This document shows, in pieces, positions 56,821 through 64,000 of a DNA stretch of 64,000 nucleotides. Numbering within the stretch: the stretch's first letter is position 1; each line of letters opens with the position of its first letter. Origin of the DNA: Lachnospiraceae bacterium (lineage in GTDB: Bacteria; Bacillota; Clostridia; Lachnospirales; Lachnospiraceae); contig JAFUKH010000047.1 in assembly GCA_017467845.1 (NCBI GenBank), positions 1 to 64,000 of the forward strand, in the 5' to 3' direction. The notes beneath the pieces are model-generated. The model ran no database searches. It worked only from the letters and a program-made list of their open reading frames with translations, and was not told the origin of the DNA. The position numbers were made by a program, and so were the translations under genes.

Positions 56821-57544
56821 TGTCTTCAGTATATGTGTTTAAGATAATCTCACGTACATGAGTACCAAAATTCTTCTGTGTTTCCTTGTCTAACTCTTTG
56901 ATGTAAATAGGAGTACCATAATCTACGATAACGGTTTGAGGTTTGACACGTGGGAAGTGATCCTCAAAAATTGCACTGGAATTTACGATGGTCATAGGAA
57001 CAACCGGAACATTGGCCTTTTCTGCAATCTTAAAGCTACCTTCCTTGAAAGGAAGCATGGTGCCCTCTTCTCCCTTATTTCGGGTTCCCTCAGGGAAAAT
57101 GGTCATGGAAACTCCGGATTTTACCTGCTCTACACCGGTAAGAATGGTTTTTAATCCCTGCTTAATATCGTTACGATCAAGGAACAGACAATATAAATGT
57201 CTCATCCACCAGCGAAGGAGAGGAACCTTTTCGAGTTCCTTCTTTGCCACATATCCGGTAGGTCTCGGAACGAGGGTGTAGGTGATAATAATATCGAAGA
57301 AGCTTCGATGATTGCCCACATATAATACCGGAGTATCGGTAGGAACGTTTTCTTTATTTTTTACAATAACTTTAGTTCCGCAGATAAAAAGAACAACCCG
57401 GAATGCCCAAAGAACAATAGCTAAAGAACTTTTATCATGGAAATCCTTGTGTTTTTTCCAGATGATCTGCTCGAAGGTCATGACGGGGATTGTGCAGATT
57501 AAAAAAAGTATAAGAAATAGCATTGCTAAAGTGATACGAATCAT
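56798..57544 (-). CDS. plsC: 1-acyl-sn-glycerol-3-phosphate acyltransferase
   Basis: Encodes 248 residues from ATG 57544 (MIRITLAMLFLILFLICTIP); an upstream in-frame ATG at 57628 would translate the structured leader. It acylates lysophosphatidic acid in membrane lipid synthesis. An N-terminal hydrophobic segment is followed by the catalytic NHRSFFD (HX4D, about 75-81), then FPEGTRNKGEEG near 146 and VPMTIVNS. AAGGG precedes the ATG. The leader contains a three-way-junction-like element. Confidence 0.93.
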   Translation of the reverse strand: MIRITLAMLFLILFLICTIPVMTFEQIIWKKHKDFHDKSSLAIVLWAFRVVLFICGTKVIVKNKENVPTDTPVLYVGNHRSFFDIIITYTLVPRPTGYVAKKELEKVPLLRWWMRHLYCLFLDRNDIKQGLKTILTGVEQVKSGVSMTIFPEGTRNKGEEGTMLPFKEGSFKIAEKANVPVVPMTIVNSSAIFEDHFPRVKPQTVIVDYGTPIYIKELDKETQKNFGTHVREIILNTYTEDKKELPTK

Positions 57545-57577
57545 AGTTATTTTACCCTTCTCAAATCTCGGCGGCTC

Positions 57578-57624
57578 ACAAACCCGCACTACGTGCGCCT
57601 CTGTCTGCAGCGCAGACGGTTTGT
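57578..57624. repeat. Three-way-junction-like element in the plsC leader
   Basis: ACAAACC (57578-57584) pairs with GGTTTGT (57618-57624) and encloses two perfect hairpins: CGCAC-TAC-GTGCG (57585-57597) and GTCTGC-AGC-GCAGAC (57603-57617). On the minus strand it falls within the plsC 5' leader. Confidence 0.65.
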
Positions 57625-57636
57625 TCACTCGCGGAC

Positions 57637-57645
57637 ATTATAACA
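57637..57645 (-). promoter_or_regulatory. Extended -10 promoter for plsC
   Basis: Minus strand TGTTATAAT, an extended -10; the -35 is weak. It would give a leader of about 85 nt containing the element above. Confidence 0.45.
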
Positions 57646-57699
57646 TACTTTTGCATTGGTGTACATAGGATAGAATGGAAGAAAAACAGGTGGTTTTGT

Positions 57700-58107
57700 A
57701 TGAAAAAAGGGATACTATTATTCATAACACTATGCTTTGTTATAGGGATGACCGGGTGCGATAGCTTTGGAAGAAAAGAGACAAAGGTAAGGGATTTGGA
57801 GTTTGTGGTGGTAAGCGAAAGTGCTATACCGGAGGAGCTGTTATTAACGCTGGAGGAAATGAAGGCAGAGAGCTTTCATTATGTATATTCCGATAAGGAA
57901 TACTTATACATATGTGTGGGATACGGAGAGCAGAAGCATAGTGGCTACAGTATTGCTGTGGATGGGCTGTATCTGACAGATAAGGCAATTCATGCGGAGA
58001 CGACGCTGATAGGGCCGGACAGTGAGAATCTGAAGAGGAATACCCCTTCCTACCCCTATATTGTTCTTAAGACAGATTATCTGGAGCAGACGGTGATTGT
58101 GAAGTAG
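57700..58107 (+). CDS. Small lipoprotein with PrcB-type C-terminal domain
   Basis: Encodes 135 residues. Lipobox VIGMTGC with C20 as lipidation site. The C-terminal 75 residues resemble the PrcB_C domain (VGYGEQKHSGYSIAVDGLYL, then NTPSYPYIVLKTDYLEQTVI), which in Treponema is part of a protease complex; in Firmicutes the domain occurs in lipoproteins of unknown function. A GGTGG sequence precedes the ATG. It stands alone, divergent from plsC. Confidence 0.72.
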   Translation: MKKGILLFITLCFVIGMTGCDSFGRKETKVRDLEFVVVSESAIPEELLLTLEEMKAESFHYVYSDKEYLYICVGYGEQKHSGYSIAVDGLYLTDKAIHAETTLIGPDSENLKRNTPSYPYIVLKTDYLEQTVIVK

Positions 58108-58428
58108 GAAGTGCCGTCTAATTTGGGGGCTTGGGATTGGTATTCCGAGTATGAGGGCATATAGATATTTTTTTACTTATTCCACCCTGCATTTACCTGG
58201 AATCGGCTCAAAATCCGCCATTTATAAACCTTGTCGGGGTATCATAGATCATTAATTTTACTGGTGCCCAGTGTATATAAATGTCTCTTGTATTGGAAAT
58301 CTGAATGGAGACTTGTTACTTTGAGAAACTAAAGTTTACGAGGTCAATCATACTATATTTGCTCAGCCCGTAAAATAAGCATCCTATCATTTTCCATGCA
58401 GTAGCGCGCAAAAATAAATTAAAATTGC
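58108..58428. other. Gene-free stretch between the PrcB-type lipoprotein and pyrC
   Basis: I see no supported gene. The minus strand from about 58320 to 58180 reads as protein-like sequence interrupted by stops (for example YPDKVYKWRILSRFQ), which could be the decayed end of a gene, but I cannot name it. No convincing PyrR-type attenuator or terminator is seen. Confidence 0.4.
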
Positions 58429-58457
58429 TTGGCTTCGAATAATTGCTATGGTACTAT
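58429..58457 (+). promoter_or_regulatory. Promoter for the pyr genes
   Basis: TTGGCT, 17 nt, TACTAT, about 33 nt upstream of the pyrC GTG start. Confidence 0.4.
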
Positions 58458-58489
58458 GAAAGATAATAAGATGCATGGAGGATACGGAA

Positions 58490-59773
58490 GTGTTACTCAT
58501 TGAGAATGGATATGTAATAGACCCCAAATCAGGTCTGGAGGGAACGCTGGACGTGCTGGTTGAGGGTAATATAATTAAGAGGATTGGAGAACGTGTCAAA
58601 GCGGAGATGACAGTAGAGGAACTTGAAAACTGTGAAGTTATCGATGCTAAAGACCGTATCGTGGCACCGGGGCTTGTGGATGTGCATGTGCATTTCAGAG
58701 AGCCGGGATTTACTTACAAGGAAGATATTCAGACCGGTAGTAAGGCGGCAGCAAGAGGTGGCGTTACTACCGTAGTTCTGATGGCGAATACAAAGCCGGC
58801 AGTGGACAATGTAGAAACTCTGCAGGAGGTATTGGCCAAAGGGAAAGAGACCTTGATACATGTGGAAACCTGCGCCAATGTGACCTTTGGATTAAAGGGA
58901 CAGGAGATGACCCCTATGGAGGCTCTGGCGAAGGCGGGAGCAGTGGGCTTTACCGACGATGGTATTCCCATCATGGATGCGGGGCTGGTACGCAAGGCTA
59001 TGGAGAAATGTGCAGAGCTGGACATGCCCATCAGCTTCCATGAAGAGGACCCGGATCTTATTACCAATAATGGTGTGAACCGGGGTGTGGCAAGTGAACA
59101 TTTTGGTATCGGCGGTTCTCCCAGAGAGGCGGAGTATACGCTGGTAGAAAGAGATTTGCAGATTGCAATTGAGACCGGAGCAAGCATTGATATCCAGCAT
59201 ATCAGTACTAAGGAAGCGGTAGAAATGGTGCGTCAGGCGAAGAAAAAGGGAAGCAACATTCATGCAGAAGCTTGCCCACATCACTTTACGCTCACTGAAG
59301 AAGCTGTGATTAAATATGGTACCTTGGCAAAGATGAATCCACCTCTTCGAACCGAAGAAGATAGACAGGCCATTATTCAAGGCTTAAAGGATGGTACCAT
59401 CGATTTGATTGCCACAGACCATGCGCCACATTCTGCAGAGGAAAAGGCGAAGCCCATTACAGAGGCTCCAAGCGGTATCATTGGTTTGGAGACGGCATTG
59501 CCATTGGCGATTACGGAGCTGTATGCCAAGGGGCATCTGACCATGAAACAGATTTTTGAACGTATGAGCTATGCTCCGGCAAACATGTATCATTTAGATG
59601 CCGGTTATCTGGCGGAAGGTGGTCCTGCGGATATTATTATTGTGGATGCAGAGGGCAAACAGGTATTTACGGAGTATTTATCCAAGGCGACAAACTCGCC
59701 CTTTACCGGCTGGGAATTGCAGGGCGTAGTGGAGAAAACTATTTGCAACGGAAAAGTTGTTTATGAAAAATAA
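58490..59773 (+). CDS. pyrC: Dihydroorotase
   Basis: Encodes 427 residues. It closes carbamoyl-aspartate to dihydroorotate in pyrimidine synthesis. Metal ligands are seen in DVHVHFREPGFTYKEDI (near 63) and in IATDHAPHSAEEK near 303. I take GTG 58490 (M-LLIENGYVIDPKSG) as start: GGAGG at 58477-58481 is 8 nt upstream and the product matches the family N terminus. The in-frame ATG at 58475 overlaps that site. First of three pyr genes. Confidence 0.94.
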   Translation: MLLIENGYVIDPKSGLEGTLDVLVEGNIIKRIGERVKAEMTVEELENCEVIDAKDRIVAPGLVDVHVHFREPGFTYKEDIQTGSKAAARGGVTTVVLMANTKPAVDNVETLQEVLAKGKETLIHVETCANVTFGLKGQEMTPMEALAKAGAVGFTDDGIPIMDAGLVRKAMEKCAELDMPISFHEEDPDLITNNGVNRGVASEHFGIGGSPREAEYTLVERDLQIAIETGASIDIQHISTKEAVEMVRQAKKKGSNIHAEACPHHFTLTEEAVIKYGTLAKMNPPLRTEEDRQAIIQGLKDGTIDLIATDHAPHSAEEKAKPITEAPSGIIGLETALPLAITELYAKGHLTMKQIFERMSYAPANMYHLDAGYLAEGGPADIIIVDAEGKQVFTEYLSKATNSPFTGWELQGVVEKTICNGKVVYEK

Positions 59774-59791
59774 CCATGGAGGAAGATAAAA

Positions 59792-60562
59792 GTGAAAGAA
59801 AAAAAGCTGGGAAAAGTAATCTCTCAAAAAGAGATTTCCAAGAACATTTTTGATATGTGGATTGCTACCGACTTAGCAGATCAGGCGAAGCCGGGACAGT
59901 TTATCGGTGTATATCCGAAGGACAAGAGCACTATTTTGCCTCGTCCCATCAGTATCTGTGAGATTGACAAGGAAAAGAAGGCGCTTCGTATCGTATATCG
60001 TATTGCAGGTGCCGGCACTACCGAGTTCTCTACTTATCAGGTAGGTGATGAGGTTGCTATTTTAGGTACGTTAGGTAATGGCTTCCCATTAGAAGCAGGA
60101 AAGGGTAAGAAGGTGTTCTTAATCGGTGGAGGTATCGGTGTTCCGCCAATCCTTGAGATGGCAAAGCAGATGGATGCGGATAAGAGCATTTTACTGGGAT
60201 ATCGTGACGGCGACTTATTCTTAAAGGAAGATTTTGATATTTACGGTAAGGTATATGTGGCAACTGAGGATGGTAGCGTAGGAACCAAGGGCAATGTAAT
60301 GGATGCTATCGCAACAAATGGTTTAGAGGCAGAGGCTATTTTTGCCTGTGGTCCCATGCCTATGCTCCGTGCAATCAAGCGTTACGCGGAAGAAAAAGGC
60401 ATCAAGGCATACATCTCTTTAGAAGAGCATATGGCCTGCGGCGTGGGTGCGTGTCTGGGCTGTGTAGTAAAGACCAAGGAAGTAGATCATCACTCTCATG
60501 TGCACAATGCAAGAATTTGTACCGATGGTCCCGTATTTGATGCAGAGGAGGTAGATATCTAA
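59792..60562 (+). CDS. pyrK: Dihydroorotate dehydrogenase electron-transfer subunit
   Basis: Encodes 256 residues from a GTG start after GGAGGA. It passes electrons from dihydroorotate to NAD through FAD and a 2Fe-2S cluster. The FAD-binding LPRPISICEIDKEKKALRIV, the NAD-binding LIGGGIGVPPILEMAKQM, and the cluster Cys C216, C221, C224 in MACGVGACLGCVV with a fourth in ARICTDGPVF are visible. The stop overlaps the pyrD start as TAATG, so the two subunits are coupled. Confidence 0.95.
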   Translation: MKEKKLGKVISQKEISKNIFDMWIATDLADQAKPGQFIGVYPKDKSTILPRPISICEIDKEKKALRIVYRIAGAGTTEFSTYQVGDEVAILGTLGNGFPLEAGKGKKVFLIGGGIGVPPILEMAKQMDADKSILLGYRDGDLFLKEDFDIYGKVYVATEDGSVGTKGNVMDAIATNGLEAEAIFACGPMPMLRAIKRYAEEKGIKAYISLEEHMACGVGACLGCVVKTKEVDHHSHVHNARICTDGPVFDAEEVDI

Positions 60563-61470
60563 TGAATACACAGGTAACAATTGCAGGCGTAACCTTAAAG
60601 AATCCTGTTATGACCGGCTCCGGAACCTTTGGCTCCGGTATGGAATATGGTGAATTTGTAGATTTAAATAGGCTTGGTGCAGTAGTAACCAAGGGTGTTG
60701 CCAATGTGCCCTGGCCGGGGAACCCCACTCCACGTGTAGCAGAAGTATATGGCGGTATGCTGAACGCTATCGGCCTTCAGAATCCGGGTATCGAAGTGTT
60801 CTGTGAAAGAGATATTCCCTTCTTAAAGCAGTATGATACTAAGATTATTGTAAATGTATGCGGAAAATCTGTAGAGGATTACCTTGAGGTTGTGGATAGA
60901 TTATCTCATGAAGAGGCAGTTGCTATGTTGGAAATCAATGTATCCTGCCCCAATGTAAAGGAAGGAGCCATTGCTTTCGGTCAAAAGGCAGATGCTCTTT
61001 ACAACATTACTTCCGAGATTAAGAAGCATGCAAAGCAGCCTATTATCATGAAGCTGAGTCCTAATGTAACGGATATCACTGAGATGGCAAAGGCTGCTGA
61101 GGCAGCGGGTGCAGATGCGCTGTCTTTGATCAATACCTTAACCGGTATGAAGATTGATATTCACAGAAGAAAATTTGCCCTTGCAAACAAGACCGGCGGT
61201 ATGAGTGGTCCTGCAATTAAGCCGGTAGCGGTTCGTATGGTATATCAAGCTTCTCATGCAGTGAAGATTCCCGTCATCGGTATGGGTGGTATCGCAACCG
61301 CAGAGGATGCCATCGAGTTCATCCTTGCAGGTGCAACCGCAGTCAGTGTAGGCGCCATGAACTTCGTAAATCCATATACTACCGTAGAGGTTGTAGAGGG
61401 TATTGAGAAGTACATGCAGCAGTATGGTGTAGAGAATTTAACGGATTTAATCGGTGCCGTGAACGACTAG
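60562..61470 (+). CDS. pyrD: Dihydroorotate dehydrogenase (NAD type) catalytic subunit
   Basis: Encodes 302 residues, class 1B (PyrDB). N-terminal NPVMTGSGTFGSGMEYGEFV, then ENSVSCPN-type EINVSCPNVKEGAIAFGQ with the catalytic Cys, LSLINTLTGMKIDIHRRK and the FMN phosphate loop GMGGIATAEDAIEFILAGAT. Partner of pyrK, with a 1-nt overlap. A terminator follows whose 3' arm overlaps the next ribosome binding site. Confidence 0.95.
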   Translation: MNTQVTIAGVTLKNPVMTGSGTFGSGMEYGEFVDLNRLGAVVTKGVANVPWPGNPTPRVAEVYGGMLNAIGLQNPGIEVFCERDIPFLKQYDTKIIVNVCGKSVEDYLEVVDRLSHEEAVAMLEINVSCPNVKEGAIAFGQKADALYNITSEIKKHAKQPIIMKLSPNVTDITEMAKAAEAAGADALSLINTLTGMKIDIHRRKFALANKTGGMSGPAIKPVAVRMVYQASHAVKIPVIGMGGIATAEDAIEFILAGATAVSVGAMNFVNPYTTVEVVEGIEKYMQQYGVENLTDLIGAVND

Positions 61471-61487
61471 TTATGAATAAAGCTTAT

Positions 61488-61534
61488 AAAACCTTCATAT
61501 CCTTACTATATAGGTAAGGAATGGAGGTTTTTTT
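61488..61534 (+). terminator. Terminator whose 3' arm contains the next ribosome binding site
   Basis: AAAACCTTCAT with CCTTAC pairs with GTAAGG and ATGGAGGTTTT, followed by T. The GGAGG (61523-61527) used by the GTG start at 61535 is inside the stem. Confidence 0.85.
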
Positions 61535-63094
61535 GTGGAAATAAAAAAGACAAATGTACATATAGAACAGGTGAAGGAGTGCATTACAAGTCAGTTCGTG
61601 CTGGAGCAGGATATCAATCTGGCAGAGACAAGGCCGGATATTGCGGCAATCTGCATGCGCAGAGCACGGCTGGTAGTGGAGGAAATCAGACCATATACAG
61701 ATGTGGTACAAGTAAAAGGAAGTTTGGAGTATTCCATTCTCTATCAGACAGAAGGTGACGGTTGCAGGCTGGACCGGCTGGAAGGGGCACTTCCTTTTGA
61801 AGAAACCATACATATGCAGGGAGTATCTGCGGGAGACACGGTGAAGGCTGACTCAGTGGTAGAGGATTTCAGTGTCAGCGTTATTAATTCCAGAAAGCTC
61901 AGTGTACAGACTGTGATTACCATGAATGTTTGTACCAAGGAATTTGGAAGTGTGGAATTCCCTACAGATATGGAAGGACTGGACAGATACGAATATCGTC
62001 AGGTGGCAAGTGATGTGACACAGCTTGTACTTTCGAAGAATGACTTGTTCCGCATCAAGCAGGAGAAGAAGTTGCCGGGAGAATATCCTAACATTCAGAA
62101 GGTTTTGTGGCAGAATGGACGCATTCAGGAGCTGGACACCAGACCTATGGCGGATAAGCTGATCATTCAGGGCGAGCTGGTACTTTTCGTACTTTATGAG
62201 TGTGAAGGGGAAAATCATGAAATCCGCTTCTATGAGAATACCATTCCTTTCAGCGGAAATCTGGAATGTAATGGGATGGACAGTGATATGACGGCCGATG
62301 TGAGATGGAGGTTGAGTAATTTTCTGCTTACAGTAAAGCCGGATGAGGATGGCGAGGAGAGAGTGGTGCAGCTTGATGTGAATCTGCAGCTGGAGATTAA
62401 GGCATATAAGGAGATGCAGCTTCGATATATCAGTGATTTGTACAGTGTGAAAAAGCAGGTGGAGCTGGAAACGGAGAAAAAAAGTATTCCCCGCCTTCTC
62501 TCTAAGGTGACAGGAAAACATAAACTTGTGGAGCAGGTTGATGCCGGTATTGTTCCGAGTCGTATATTGCAGCTTCTGCATAGCGAGGGAGATGTACATA
62601 TTGACCAGGTAGAGGCGGCAGATCAGGGAACCGCTGTATCCGGCTGTGTAGGTGTGCAGATATTGTGCGTAACCGGTGACGATTTACAGCCTTACGAGAT
62701 GGTGGAAAAGGTATTACCCTATAAATATATGCTGGAATGCGGTGATATGAAAGGGATGCCTATTCCTGAGGTGACTGCGGAGCTGGAGAAGCTGGAAGTC
62801 TCTCTTGGTGATGATGGTCAGATTGTGGTGAAGGCAGTGATTTCCTTTTATATGATTGCCTTCGGAAGCGAAGAGGTCAACCTGGTGAAGTCAATATCGG
62901 AGAAGGAAATTGACAGGGAGAAGCTGATGGCACTTCCGGGGATGGCTATCTACATTGCGGGAAAAGGAGATACGCTGTGGGATATTGGAAAAAAATACTT
63001 CATTTCCGTAGATACCCTTCAGCAAATTAATGAATTGGAAAGTAGAGAATTGACGGAGGGGCAAAAGCTTTTGGTTATGAAGCAGGGGATGTAG
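61535..63094 (+). CDS. DUF3794 (SPOCS) and LysM domain protein, spore-coat type
   Basis: Encodes 519 residues from a GTG. Three DUF3794/SPOCS-like repeats are visible: about 10-135 (ETRPDIAAICMRRARLVVEE), 160-290 (YPNIQKVLWQNGRIQELDTR) and 325-450 (IDREK region after PYKYMLECGDMKGMPIPEVT). A C-terminal LysM motif is near 466-512 (YIAGKGDTLWDIGKKYFISV). Proteins with this layout are tied to spore envelope morphogenesis in Clostridia, related in idea to SpoVID/SafA. Translation may depend on opening of the upstream hairpin. Confidence 0.88.
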   Translation: MEIKKTNVHIEQVKECITSQFVLEQDINLAETRPDIAAICMRRARLVVEEIRPYTDVVQVKGSLEYSILYQTEGDGCRLDRLEGALPFEETIHMQGVSAGDTVKADSVVEDFSVSVINSRKLSVQTVITMNVCTKEFGSVEFPTDMEGLDRYEYRQVASDVTQLVLSKNDLFRIKQEKKLPGEYPNIQKVLWQNGRIQELDTRPMADKLIIQGELVLFVLYECEGENHEIRFYENTIPFSGNLECNGMDSDMTADVRWRLSNFLLTVKPDEDGEERVVQLDVNLQLEIKAYKEMQLRYISDLYSVKKQVELETEKKSIPRLLSKVTGKHKLVEQVDAGIVPSRILQLLHSEGDVHIDQVEAADQGTAVSGCVGVQILCVTGDDLQPYEMVEKVLPYKYMLECGDMKGMPIPEVTAELEKLEVSLGDDGQIVVKAVISFYMIAFGSEEVNLVKSISEKEIDREKLMALPGMAIYIAGKGDTLWDIGKKYFISVDTLQQINELESRELTEGQKLLVMKQGM

Positions 63095-63105
63095 AGGATG
63101 AAAAT

Positions 63106-63132
63106 GGGGCGACCGCATTTTGCAATCGCCCC
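63106..63132. terminator. Terminator between the LysM protein gene and the following minus-strand gene
   Basis: GGGGCGA and TCGCCCC form a 7-bp GC-rich stem with an inner GCA/TGC pairing; a T-rich tract follows on the minus strand. Confidence 0.75.
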
Positions 63133-63138
63133 TTAACT

Positions 63139-63768
63139 TTATTCTTCTATTTTTGCAGTTTCCTCTTCAATACCGGCTAATTCATCGAATTTCTTCATAA
63201 CCGCATCATAGGTCTTTTGAGAGATTTCGGGTAACTTTCCACCCCAAGTTTCTTCTGCCTGTGCGTAGCCCTTTTTAAAAGCTTCTCTCATTTCTTCTAC
63301 CTTGTCCGGATCACCACCGGTAAGTGCCACCGCAAAGTCGAGGATACGGTCAGAGGTCTGCTCTACGCCCCAATATCCATCTTCTGAGATATCTTCCTGT
63401 GCCTGAGCCTTGGTAGCAGCATCTACTGTGAAATCTCCGCTTGCAAGGAATTTCCACATAGCGTCATCGGTAGCAGTACCATAGGTACCTGCCTGCTTGG
63501 ACATCATCTCAACAATCATCTGTTTAAATTTTGCCTGATAATTTTCTGCATCCTGCTTTAACTGATTGATTAAAGCGGTATTGGGGGTATATGTTTTCTT
63601 TGCTTCCTCAGAAACCTCATACACAACACCCTTGTCAGCTGCGGTATCGACGGGCTTACTTTCTACCTTCTCTTCTGCTACAGCAGCTTCTTCTTTTGCT
63701 TTTGTATCAACCTTGGAATAATTCTTGTAAGTTGATAATACCTGATTTGTAACTCCATTTACATTCAT
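63139..63768 (-). CDS. Hypothetical protein, 209 aa
   Basis: Not recognised with confidence. Start chosen at ATG 63768 (MNVNGVTNQVLSTYKNYSKV) because GGAGG ends 6 nt upstream; an ATG at 63774 is too close to it. Soluble and acidic, without signal peptide: an Ala/Glu/Val-rich linker (about 25-55), helices (NTALINQLKQDAENYQAKFK, QMIVEMMSKQAG), then a Gly/Asp-rich middle and a C-terminal helical part (PEISQKTYDAVMKKFDELAG). The N terminus resembles flagellin- or hook-associated leader-type sequences only loosely. Upstream region up to the window end holds an outward promoter. Confidence 0.7.
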   Translation of the reverse strand: MNVNGVTNQVLSTYKNYSKVDTKAKEEAAVAEEKVESKPVDTAADKGVVYEVSEEAKKTYTPNTALINQLKQDAENYQAKFKQMIVEMMSKQAGTYGTATDDAMWKFLASGDFTVDAATKAQAQEDISEDGYWGVEQTSDRILDFAVALTGGDPDKVEEMREAFKKGYAQAEETWGGKLPEISQKTYDAVMKKFDELAGIEEETAKIEE

Positions 63769-63943
63769 AAGCATCCTCCTTGATTGTGTGCCAAGCCCGA
63801 TGTCGGGATTTTGACATGTTATCTACAATTTTTCATCCGTGACATAAGACAACAACAGTCATCTATTTTTATTATCGGAAGGATTTAGGAAAAAGATAAG
63901 AGGGAATTTGGAAAAATTGGGAATAAAGATATACCCAATACAT

Positions 63944-63985
63944 TTGACAGATTGTATTTATTTTAGTACAATCTTTGTATACAAA
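63944..63985 (+). promoter_or_regulatory. Strong promoter with two palindromes, reading out of the window
   Basis: TTGACA (63944-63949), 17 nt, TACAAT (63967-63972). An inverted repeat AGATTGTA/TACAATCT (63949-63956 and 63967-63974) and a perfect palindrome TTTGTATACAAA (63974-63985) cover the -10 and start region, likely operators for the gene beyond the window edge. The 175 bp before it show nothing else. Confidence 0.7.
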
Positions 63986-64000
63986 AAACAAAAAGAATAC

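Noticed and set aside
58108..58489. PyrR-binding attenuator before pyrC
   Set aside because: No terminator/antiterminator pair or PyrR-type anti-antiterminator motif could be seen.
61853..62599. 248-codon antisense frame over the DUF3794/LysM gene
   Set aside because: Antisense shadow with no recognisable domain and no start signal.

Overview
The window is about 64 kb of chromosome from a spore-forming, low-to-mid-GC member of the Clostridia, most likely a Lachnospiraceae gut or rumen bacterium. This rests on several features read in the sequence: SpoVG, SpoVT, a SpoIIQ-like protein and a DUF3794/LysM protein; the glgC-glgD pair; an eukaryote-like (type 2) isoleucyl-tRNA synthetase behind a T-box; DnaD/DnaI-type primosome genes; and strong AGGAGG-like ribosome binding sites with frequent ATGA/TAATG overlaps. 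No tRNA, rRNA, CRISPR array, prophage or intact insertion sequence was found. The species assignment is inference.

Layout. 1-4979: end of the F1Fo ATP synthase operon (atpF' H A G D C). 5-9 kb: an unknown small protein, a methyltransferase and a large membrane-anchored protein. 9.1-14.1 kb (minus strand): murC, then dnaD-like, dnaI-like and prs; a cluster of DnaA boxes sits between murC and dnaD. 14.3-17.1 kb: glgC, glgD, spoVG. 17.1-23.1 kb: an accessory iron/siderophore uptake locus (MarR regulator, a 29-codon remnant of an ABC exporter, AraC regulator, two FecCD-type permeases, ATPase, binding lipoprotein) lying between spoVG and pth-mfd. 23.2-32.1 kb: pth, mfd, a KDG-kinase-like gene, xpaC-telA and a small cysteine-motif protein. 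32.1-37.2 kb: a classical chemotaxis receptor, a YitT transporter-like protein and a six-helix receptor fused to a c-di-GMP-binding PilZ module. 37.2-43 kb: thioredoxin reductase, a secreted multidomain PL9 pectate lyase, spoVT and pncB. 43-52 kb: T-box-ileS, glgP, an aconitase-like hydratase and an SseB-domain protein. 52-57.6 kb: SpoIIQ-like protein, a degenerate GH9-like lipoprotein, ddl, murF and plsC. 58.5-63.8 kb: pyrC-pyrK-pyrD, a DUF3794/LysM spore-coat-type protein and an unknown protein.

How the genes fit together. The ATP synthase, cell-wall precursor ligases (MurC, Ddl, MurF), pyrimidine and PRPP/NAD synthesis, replication loading and Mfd repair are housekeeping. GlgC/GlgD and GlgP build and break down glycogen. 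The pectate lyase and the KDG-kinase-like enzyme suggest pectin use. The most notable non-coding content is a set of four long, nested-hairpin intergenic elements (upstream and downstream of mfd, between the ileS T-box terminator and ileS, and in the plsC leader). Other points of interest are the DnaA-box cluster upstream of the helicase-loader genes, and divergent pncB/ileS promoters that share one -35 hexamer. I did not find a convincing complete new multi-gene system; the structured elements, the receptor-PilZ fusion and the ABC-exporter remnant are the best candidates for follow-up.
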